Source: Rhodobacterales bacterium (GTDB taxonomy: Bacteria > Pseudomonadota > Alphaproteobacteria > Rhodobacterales > Rhodobacteraceae). From it: a stretch of 5,284 nt of DNA. This document shows positions 1 through 4,485 of the stretch, in pieces; the stretch's first letter is position 1; the number at the start of each line of letters is the position of its first letter. Location: assembly GCA_013298675.1 (NCBI GenBank), contig JAAFIJ010000202.1, positions 1 to 5,284 on the forward strand. The letters run 5' to 3'. The notes below the pieces were generated by a model. That model was not told the origin of the DNA and made no database searches. It worked only from the letters and a program-made list of their open reading frames with translations. The translations under genes and the position numbers were made by a program.

Positions 1-30
1 AGCGGAGAGTTCGGGCTCATAGGTTTTAGG

Positions 31-192
31 TTATGCTGCTTGGCGGCGGTGTTTCAAGCGGCGAATTTGGATGGTCTGCTGTTTGATGGCCTCCTTTCGG
101 CCAAAACGGTTTCGCCGCGCGCCTGCCGGTGTCAGATTGCCCACGCACTCGTGCTAGCGATGGTTGTTGTAGTGGTCGATGAAGTTGGTGAC
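31..192 (-). pseudogene. Decayed 3' end of an IS3-family transposase (OrfB, integrase-core C-terminus)
   Basis: Minus-strand translation gives FIDHYNNHR, a stop, then HECVGNLTPA, and finishes with EAIKQQTIQIRRLKHRRQAA before a TAA at 31-33. This matches the typical C-terminus of IS3-family OrfB transposases (YNxxRYHESLxNLTPADVYFGRG...RRxxIKxxTIxxRRL). Three lesions are visible. A TAG at 154-156 sits where the family has the Tyr of RYHES. About 5 residues (the DVYFG segment) are missing near 117-127. The middle reads GETVLAER in another frame (about 93-122) and returns to the first frame near 90-95, as expected from one lost G. Nothing recognisable as transposase lies upstream of about 192, so only the last 50 or so codons survive. 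It cannot encode a working enzyme. The 30 bases at the window edge would be the downstream end of the IS, but I cannot place its terminal inverted repeat. Confidence 0.8.
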
Positions 193-439
193 ACGAAATA
201 CAGCTGACTTCATGGCGACTGGTGTTCCACTTGTTAACCCTTGGCAAGTTGGAGCCTATGCTTTGAACTCAATGCGCAGCACTTATCTTTTCATTGTGTG
301 TAATCTGTGTGTAATGAATACCGTCCGCAAAGCTATGTTTACATCCGCCGATATCCAGCTGCCATAGAAAATATAATTTAAAAACAACAGTTTAATCTAA
401 TTTTTTTCCACATGCGTCCATCTATAAACATATAGTACA
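193..439. other. AT-rich gene-free stretch between transposase remnant and tRNA fragment
   Basis: No credible gene is visible here. The only open frame, a 62-codon plus-strand frame at 179-367, overlaps the transposase remnant and resembles no known protein. Base composition is clearly richer in A and T than the genes to the right, especially at 361-440 with runs of A and T. It contains the 10-bp direct repeat at 295-315 and, at 422-435, a short perfect inverted repeat (CTATA-AACA-TATAG) only a few bases before the tRNA fragment. The composition and the small repeats next to a tRNA 3' end fit the terminal, att-flanking DNA of an integrated element. That reading is inferred. Confidence 0.5.
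295..315 (+). repeat. Tandem direct repeat TGTGTGTAAT x2, 11-bp spacing
   Basis: The 10-mer TGTGTGTAAT occurs at 295-304 and again at 306-315, separated by a single C, giving an 11-bp period (about one helical turn). The repeat lies about 125 bp left of the tRNA-derived segment. Helically phased short direct repeats near a core att site are typical of integrase arm-type or excisionase binding sites. The repeat is seen directly; its function is inferred. Confidence 0.5.
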
Positions 440-489
440 ACTAACTTCTAATCAGGATGTTGGGCGTTCGAGTCGTCCCGGGATCACCA
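440..489 (+). other. 3' fragment of tRNA-Arg(UCU) gene: putative attachment (att) site of an integrated element
   Basis: The segment folds as tRNA positions 27-76. The anticodon loop CTTCTAA is at 445-451 with anticodon TCT at 447-449, and the 3' anticodon strand TCAGG is at 452-456. A 5-nt variable loop follows at 457-461. The T-arm GGGCG/CGTCC (462-466 with 474-478, one G-U pair) closes the loop TTCGAGT. The 3' acceptor strand CGGGATC is at 479-485, then discriminator A and CCA. The matching 5' acceptor strand (GATCCCG) and a D-arm are absent upstream. The 5' anticodon strand ACTAA pairs at only three of five positions with TCAGG, so tRNA identity probably starts near 441-445. It cannot make a tRNA. 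A lone 3' half is the classic scar of integration into a tRNA gene: the intact gene is rebuilt at the far end of the element, and the displaced 3' end marks the chromosome side. By that logic the element lies to the left. Confidence 0.8.
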
Positions 490-513
490 AATCGTCAACG
501 CACCACACAAAGC

Positions 514-1149
514 CTACCAGCGCAGAAACCTTGAACCGATCAGGGCGGAAAGCACTGCAACACCGCTGATCGCCAGTCCGTACCACGTCACATAAAACAG
601 CGGGCTGTCTTCTGTACAGTGCATCGCATAGATCGCCGCGGCCAAACCGCTCCCGGCCAATCCGGCGACAAAGCCCGACAGAGTCGGCACGGTCGACGCA
701 CCCCTGCGCATGGTGGCCAGAATTACGGCGACCGGAGCGATCGACAACAAGGGAATCGTGATAAGGCACGCGGTCATGGTTTTTCCAACAACTGCCATTC
801 GCAGACCCTCTGCCGGGGTGGCGGCATAGGCCCAGACCAATAGGCAAATCGCCACAGCCCCCACAACGGCAAGCTGAGTCAGATTGGCATGGCGCCGACC
901 ATCTGGTTTCGCCAGGATCAGGCTAACCCGCAGCGCAATCAAACCCAATGCCCCGGTCAAAAGAAACCGCGCTGCCGAGACAGGTGAGCCAAGAGATTGC
1001 ACCAAATCGGCGCGAAACCCAAGCGTGGCCCACAAAACCAATATGGAAAACCCAACCGCAGCAAGAATGCCCGGAAACAACAGCTCCGCAATCGGGCGGT
1101 ACTTGGCAGTATCTTTTGCCAAACCACGTATCAGATCATCAGTCTTCAT
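514..1149 (-). CDS. nrsF: NrsF-type (DUF1109) membrane anti-sigma factor
   Basis: This 211-residue protein has about six hydrophobic membrane segments (near residues 24-43, 58-79, 92-110, 125-146, 158-177 and 187-206) and a short polar N-terminus starting MKTDDLIRGLAKD. The N-terminal TDDLIRxLAxD and the late motif HCTEDSPLFYVTWY (residues 177-190) are characteristic of the NrsF/DUF1109 family. These inner-membrane proteins hold the ECF sigma factor SigF inactive until stress. In Caulobacter, as I recall, two conserved cysteines 50 residues apart (Cys131 and Cys181) are needed for the response to chromate and cadmium. Here Cys128 and Cys178 have the same spacing, and Cys102 is additional. The start codon overlaps the sigma-factor stop (ATGA), implying translational coupling. 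The stop lies only 25 bp from the tRNA fragment, with no clear terminator. The family call is strong; the inducing signal in this organism is inferred. Confidence 0.92.
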   Translation of the reverse strand: MKTDDLIRGLAKDTAKYRPIAELLFPGILAAVGFSILVLWATLGFRADLVQSLGSPVSAARFLLTGALGLIALRVSLILAKPDGRRHANLTQLAVVGAVAICLLVWAYAATPAEGLRMAVVGKTMTACLITIPLLSIAPVAVILATMRRGASTVPTLSGFVAGLAGSGLAAAIYAMHCTEDSPLFYVTWYGLAISGVAVLSALIGSRFLRW

Positions 1150-1679
1150 TTCACATGCCTGTTCCGAAGGAAGGCCAAAGTTTTAAGCGCCCGGTGTAAA
1201 GCCACCCTAACGGCGCCATCGCTCATATTCAGGGCCTGCCCGGTTTCACCGCTGCTGGCCCCTTCCAGACAAATCTTTCGCACGATATTGGCCGAACGAT
1301 CGTCCAACATCCCAATCATTTTTACCATATCCGACGCCTCTGTCGGGTCTGGCCCCACCTGTGCTGGCAGGATTTCAGCAAAATCGTCGATCGGCAGCTC
1401 GACAGTTCGTCCGCGGGCCCGAAAAGCGTCGACAACCTTGTAGCGTGCGATGGCGTATAGCCACGGGCGCACCGGGGTGCCTTCTTGCCATGTATGTCGC
1501 TTTAGATGAACGGCAAGCAACACGTCTTGCAACACATCTTCGCAACTTGCCTCGCCCAAGCCATGACCCTTCGCACGCACAACCCCACGCAAAACTGGGG
1601 CCACAGTCTGCAAGAACTGCTCATAAGCGCGGCTGTCGCCCGCATTTGCCGCAATAAGCAACTGTCCCCAGTCATCCAT
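1146..1679 (-). CDS. sigF: ECF-family RNA polymerase sigma factor, SigF-like
   Basis: This 177-residue, two-domain extracytoplasmic-function sigma factor directs RNA polymerase to stress promoters. Sigma-2 is seen at about residues 10-90, with region 2.2 as EDVLQDVLLAVH (47-58) and regions 2.3/2.4 as RPWLYAIARYKVVDAFR (71-87). Sigma-4 is at about 118-170, with a helix-turn-helix including SGETGQALNMSDGAVRVALHRAL (143-165, of which the core is GETGQALNMSDGAVR). The frame is open upstream to an ATG at 1790, but that extension (many Cys and Trp, no family similarity) is rejected. MDDWGQLL at 1679 matches ECF N-termini, has AGGGA at 1690-1694, and lies about 18 nt after the expected transcription start of the promoter at 1704-1729. 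It is immediately followed by, and overlaps, the NrsF-type anti-sigma gene, which is why I assign the SigF (ECF16-like) group. It is probably autoregulated and released from NrsF by oxidative or heavy-metal stress. Confidence 0.92.
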   Translation of the reverse strand: MDDWGQLLIAANAGDSRAYEQFLQTVAPVLRGVVRAKGHGLGEASCEDVLQDVLLAVHLKRHTWQEGTPVRPWLYAIARYKVVDAFRARGRTVELPIDDFAEILPAQVGPDPTEASDMVKMIGMLDDRSANIVRKICLEGASSGETGQALNMSDGAVRVALHRALKTLAFLRNRHVK

Positions 1680-1703
1680 CAAATTTGCATCCCTGGTGTT
1701 CCA

Positions 1704-1729
1704 TTCGCACAAACAGAGCCAATCGTTAC
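1704..1729 (-). promoter_or_regulatory. SigF-dependent autoregulatory promoter
   Basis: On the minus strand, GTAACG (1724-1729) is followed after exactly 16 bases by CGAA (1704-1707). The Caulobacter SigF promoter is, from memory, GTAACC-N16-CGAA, so this matches in spacing and in all but one base. It lies just upstream of the sigma gene in the right direction, with the -10 element 24 bp from its ATG, giving a leader of about 18 nt. The sigma factor therefore probably drives its own operon. Confidence 0.8.
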
Positions 1730-2074
1730 AACAAATGTCATAAATTGCGAAAGACCAACTCTGCTCCAAACTGACACACAGTTTCGTCAAGCAGGCATTG
1801 AACTGCTACAAATTTCAGATCGAACCTCGATCCGACCCAAACCGAATGAAATCGGCGCCTTAAAATTTGACCGTGAGATCCGCACGCCGGACAAGACCCA
1901 TAGCGTAGAGCCGCACTTTGGTTTGGCCCAAATCTTTTGATTAAGACATGGCTTGTCCTAAACCCACCCAACTAGCTTTTCTGTGTCATCTTCCAAATGC
2001 GTATCGGAAGTTCCTGCGGTCACCGTCAATTTGTTGTGGCATTGGCGATCGCATTTTTGCCCCCCTTCGCCTTG

Positions 2075-2093
2075 AATTCGCCGAGGGCGAATT
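2075..2093. repeat. Perfect 8-bp inverted repeat with 3-nt loop
   Basis: AATTCGCC (2075-2082), GAG, GGCGAATT (2086-2093) forms a perfect stem with a 3-nt loop. On the plus strand it is followed by TT, then C and an A-run, so it is a poor rho-independent terminator in that direction; on the minus strand no T-run follows. It could be an operator half-site pair or a weak plus-strand terminator. The structure is certain; its role is unknown. Confidence 0.45.
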
Positions 2094-2263
2094 TTCAAAA
2101 AAACCTGAAAATCTCGCCCGGGTCCACGCCGGTTGCGTTGAAAGGGCGAAAAGAATTGGGGCGTATCGTGGCGGGCAGCACAGAAAGCGAAATCAGCGCG
2201 CTGTTGGATCCGGCCCTTGCAGGTGCATCATCAGGCGGCAAGTACATGGGAGTTCGGTTGAAA

Positions 2264-2308
2264 TGCCATGGCATAGGCCCAACGAAAGTCAGGGCTCATG
2301 CCATGGCA
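2264..2308 (-). terminator. Strong imperfect hairpin after the catabolic operon; possible transcription terminator
   Basis: Two 17-base arms (2264-2280 and 2292-2308) pair at 15 positions around an 11-nt loop. Of the two non-pairs, one becomes a G-U wobble in RNA from either strand. The hairpin begins 30 nt after the stop codon of the enolase-family gene and is followed on the minus strand by ATTTC, only a short T-stretch. Each arm contains ATGCCATGGCA; the left copy (2263-2274) is a full 12-bp palindrome and the right one (2298-2309) matches 11 of 12. A terminator or 3'-end stabilising hairpin is the likeliest role from its position. A pair of operators 35 bp apart for a dimeric regulator is the alternative. 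Confidence 0.5.
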
Positions 2309-2338
2309 GCGCCGTCAAAGATACGGGGCGTGCTGCAC

Positions 2339-3580
2339 CTATTTAGCGCTTGGTGCAGGCGCGCCTCCTTCAAACCTGTTGCCGTGTCTGTAGTCGCAAG
2401 GTGCTTCTTGCATCTGCAAGTGCAGTCCGTTGCCGGTATAGGGATGCGCGCGTGCCACGTCTTCATCGAAGTCGATCCCAAGGCCGGGACGGTTGGTCGG
2501 AATGATGTAACCGTCTTCCCAAACAATGGAATTGCGGATCAGTTTCATATGGAAATCGCCGCCGGTTTGAATGGTTTCCGCCATCAGAATGTTGGGAATA
2601 GAGGCGGCGAATTGCACGTTTGCGGCCCATTCCACCGGACCTGCATAGAGGTGCGGGGCCATCTCTGCGTTGTAAATCTCGGCAATCGCCGCGATTTTCT
2701 TGGCTTCCCAAATACCGCCCACACGCCCAAGGGCGGGTTGCAAAATGCGCACGCCGCCTACGCGCAGCAGGGCACCAAATTCGGCTTTTGTCGTCAACCG
2801 TTCGCCTGTCGCCAAAGGGATCCGTACTTGGCGCGCCACTTCGGCAAATTCCAGCAGGTTGTCTGGCGGGATCGGCTCTTCGTACCACAATGGGTTATAG
2901 GGCTCTAGCTCTCGGCCCATACGAATAGCTCCGGCGGTCGTGAACTGACCGTGGGTGCCGAACAACAGGTCGGCCTTGTCGCCCACTGCTTCACGGATTT
3001 TGCGGCAGAACTCGACAGAGCGGGAAATATCACTCATGGCAGGTTCATGGCCACCGCGAATTGTATAGGGACCGGCAGGGTCGAATTTCACTGCGGTAAA
3101 ACCTTGGCGAACGCATTTTGCCGCGGCCTCTGCGGTCCAGTCGGCATTCACCCAAAATTCAGAGGCGTCCTGATCGGGCTCGGGATAAAGATAGGTATAG
3201 CTGCGCACCTTTTCGTTCATCTTGCCACCAAGCAGGGCATAGACCGGGCGGTCATGCGCCTTGCCCAGAATATCCCAAAGCGCGATCTCAAGCCCCGAGA
3301 ACGCTCCCATCACTGTCAGGTCAGGGCGCTGCGTAAACCCTGAAGAATAGACGCGCCGGTACATCAGTTCGATGTTCTCAGGGTTTTCGCCGATCATGTG
3401 ACGTTCAAAAACATCCTCGATCACGGCGATCATCGCCTTTGGACCAACGGTCGAAGCATAGCATTCGCCATATCCCACAATGCCCGTATCGGTGGTGATT
3501 TTCGGGAAAATCCAATAACGCCCCCCCCAACCCGGAGCAGGCGGGGCCACAACGAAGATTTCAAGATCTTTAATTTTCAC
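2339..3580 (-). CDS. Enolase-superfamily enzyme, mandelate racemase/galactonate dehydratase-like
   Basis: This 413-residue protein has the superfamily layout: an N-terminal capping domain (about 1-125) and a C-terminal barrel. Visible landmarks are AVKFD with Lys165, LWYEEP with Glu234 at 231-236, ATGE with Glu260, GRVGG at 285-289 and APH with His310. Members abstract a proton next to a carboxylate, using Mg2+, to dehydrate or cycloisomerise sugar acids. Two positions differ from mandelate racemase and galactonate dehydratase. The first metal ligand, normally Asp in a VDxN/VDFH-like motif, is Gly208 in LLFGTHGQ. The Asp of the His-Asp pair is Ala283 in LQPALGRVGG. I recall similar residues in related uncharacterised members, so this is probably a subfamily trait, not decay. 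The GTG start at 3580 is chosen because AAAGAGGTG (3586-3594) lies 5 nt upstream and family similarity begins there; an ATG at 3637 would add 19 unlikely residues. It is the last gene of the operon, 99 nt after the hydrolase. The exact substrate is unknown. Confidence 0.88.
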   Translation of the reverse strand: MKIKDLEIFVVAPPAPGWGGRYWIFPKITTDTGIVGYGECYASTVGPKAMIAVIEDVFERHMIGENPENIELMYRRVYSSGFTQRPDLTVMGAFSGLEIALWDILGKAHDRPVYALLGGKMNEKVRSYTYLYPEPDQDASEFWVNADWTAEAAAKCVRQGFTAVKFDPAGPYTIRGGHEPAMSDISRSVEFCRKIREAVGDKADLLFGTHGQFTTAGAIRMGRELEPYNPLWYEEPIPPDNLLEFAEVARQVRIPLATGERLTTKAEFGALLRVGGVRILQPALGRVGGIWEAKKIAAIAEIYNAEMAPHLYAGPVEWAANVQFAASIPNILMAETIQTGGDFHMKLIRNSIVWEDGYIIPTNRPGLGIDFDEDVARAHPYTGNGLHLQMQEAPCDYRHGNRFEGGAPAPSAK

Positions 3581-3585
3581 CGGAG

Positions 3586-3594
3586 CACCTCTTT
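3586..3594 (-). promoter_or_regulatory. Ribosome binding site deciding a GTG start
   Basis: AAAGAGGTG on the minus strand is a near-perfect anti-16S match 5 nt before GTG at 3580. No comparable site precedes the in-frame ATG codons at 3637 and 3619, so it selects the GTG. Confidence 0.7.
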
Positions 3595-3625
3595 GTTTTC
3601 CCTGAAAATGATCCGTCATCCGCTC

Positions 3626-3649
3626 TTTGGCGCGCAAAGGCGCGACAAA
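3626..3649. repeat. Intercistronic inverted repeat between hydrolase and enolase-family genes
   Basis: TTTGGCGCG (3626-3634) and CGCGACAAA (3641-3649) pair at 8 of 9 positions across a 6-nt loop, in the 99-nt gap between two genes of the operon. No T-run follows on the minus strand, so a classical terminator is unlikely. It may tune message stability or the relative expression of the last gene, or be a chance dyad. Confidence 0.35.
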
Positions 3650-3679
3650 GACTGTGTCATGAGCGACCCGTCACTGCTG

Positions 3680-4468
3680 TCAGATGTGGCCAATATCCTG
3701 CAAAAAACCTGTCAGAAGCGCCGAAAACTCTGCAGGTTTGTCAAGCATGGGCAAATGCCCGGTTCCGCGCATAAGGGCATACCGATGACCGCGGATCAGT
3801 TCTGCCGTCTCACGCACCAGATCTGGCGGCGTTGAGCCGTCATTTGTGCCCGCAATCACCAAGGTGGGCAGGGTCAGAGCGGCCGTCGTTGTGTAGAAAT
3901 CGGTGCCTGCGATGGCCGCAGCACAGCCAGCCCAACCTTCGATATTCATCTGCAACAGTAGCCTACGCGCGCTCTGCATTTGCGGAATCTCGCGGAACTT
4001 GCGTCCAAAGATCCGCTCCATTGCGCCATCGACATAGGCATCGACTCCTTTGACGCGCATCTCTTCAATGCGGGTCTGCCACATTTCCGGGTTGCCGATT
4101 TTCGCGGCTGTGTTCGACAAAACCATCGCACGCACTTGATCAAGCCGCTTGGTCGCAAGCCCTTGCGTCACCAATCCACCCAAAGAGACACCAACGACAA
4201 CAGCGTCTTTCATGCCGACATGATCGATCAATCGTTCGGCATCGCGGATCAACGCACCCATCGTATAAGGGGCCGCCGGCACATCCGATGCGCCGTGGCC
4301 TCGTTGGTCATAGCGCAGGATCCGCAGGCCTTTTGGCAACAAGGGGATGACCTGATCCCAGATTGTCAGGTCGGTGCCAAGCGCATGGATCAGTACCAAG
4401 GGCGCGCCGTTTGTGGGCCCCTCAACAACGGCATTTAGTCGCAAATCATCAAGATAGATCATCGTCAT
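3680..4468 (-). CDS. Alpha/beta hydrolase, 3-oxoadipate enol-lactonase (PcaD)-like
   Basis: This 262-residue cytoplasmic alpha/beta-hydrolase is close to the usual PcaD length. The nucleophile elbow is GVSLGG with Ser95, the acid is Asp210 in GTNDGSTPPDLV, and the base is His238 in GTGHLPMLDKP. The oxyanion-side motif is HALGTD (28-33) and RYDQRGHGAS is at 52-61. The GSTPPDLV and GHLP motifs are those of PcaD, which opens beta-ketoadipate enol-lactone. No other protocatechuate-pathway gene is present, so the true substrate may be a different lactone or ester; the enolase-family neighbour makes a sugar-acid lactone plausible. I chose the ATG at 4468: GGAAA lies 6 nt upstream and the protein then starts MTMIYLDDLRL as relatives do. 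An in-frame ATG at 4504 would overlap the upstream gene and lacks a ribosome site. There are 17 nt between this start and the upstream stop, which indicates co-transcription. Confidence 0.88.
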   Translation of the reverse strand: MTMIYLDDLRLNAVVEGPTNGAPLVLIHALGTDLTIWDQVIPLLPKGLRILRYDQRGHGASDVPAAPYTMGALIRDAERLIDHVGMKDAVVVGVSLGGLVTQGLATKRLDQVRAMVLSNTAAKIGNPEMWQTRIEEMRVKGVDAYVDGAMERIFGRKFREIPQMQSARRLLLQMNIEGWAGCAAAIAGTDFYTTTAALTLPTLVIAGTNDGSTPPDLVRETAELIRGHRYALMRGTGHLPMLDKPAEFSALLTGFLQDIGHI

Positions 4469-4485
4469 GTGCTGTTTCCGCAGGT

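Larger units (their letters stand above)
1730..2338. other. Long intergenic region between the sigF promoter and the catabolic operon, no recognised gene
   Basis: No frame here resembles a protein I know. A plus-strand frame from an ATG at 1997 runs to 2908, but it goes deep into the opposite strand of the enolase-family gene. Its first 114 codons (1997-2338) use fairly ordinary GC-ending codons and begin with a hydrophobic stretch, so a decayed gene cannot be excluded. A minus-strand 77-codon frame (1738-1971) covers only non-coding sequence upstream of the sigma gene and has no support. Structured elements inside are the inverted repeat at 2075-2093 and the double-palindrome hairpin at 2264-2308. 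No tRNA, rRNA or CRISPR-like pattern is visible. Confidence 0.5.

Noticed and set aside
440..489. A functional tRNA gene
   Set aside because: There is no 5' acceptor strand, D-arm or complete anticodon stem upstream, so it cannot fold or mature as a tRNA.
452..847. 131-codon minus-strand frame over the end of nrsF
   Set aside because: It is an out-of-frame shadow of nrsF and includes the tRNA fragment; its composition is rich in Arg, Cys and Gly, as expected of a shadow frame.
1680..1790. Longer N-terminus of the sigma factor starting at an ATG at 1790
   Set aside because: The added 37 residues are unlike any ECF N-terminus, and the SigF promoter (1704-1729) would lie inside the coding sequence; its start site is downstream of 1790.
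1738..1971. 77-codon minus-strand frame containing a CPAC-like pair
   Set aside because: There is no family resemblance or ribosome site, and only two cysteines, so not a zinc ribbon; it overlaps the promoter-proximal non-coding region.
1997..2908. 303-codon plus-strand open frame
   Set aside because: About 570 bases lie antisense to a well-supported enolase-family gene; the frame is open there mainly because of the opposite strand's codon pattern. Only the first part is kept as a weak curiosity.
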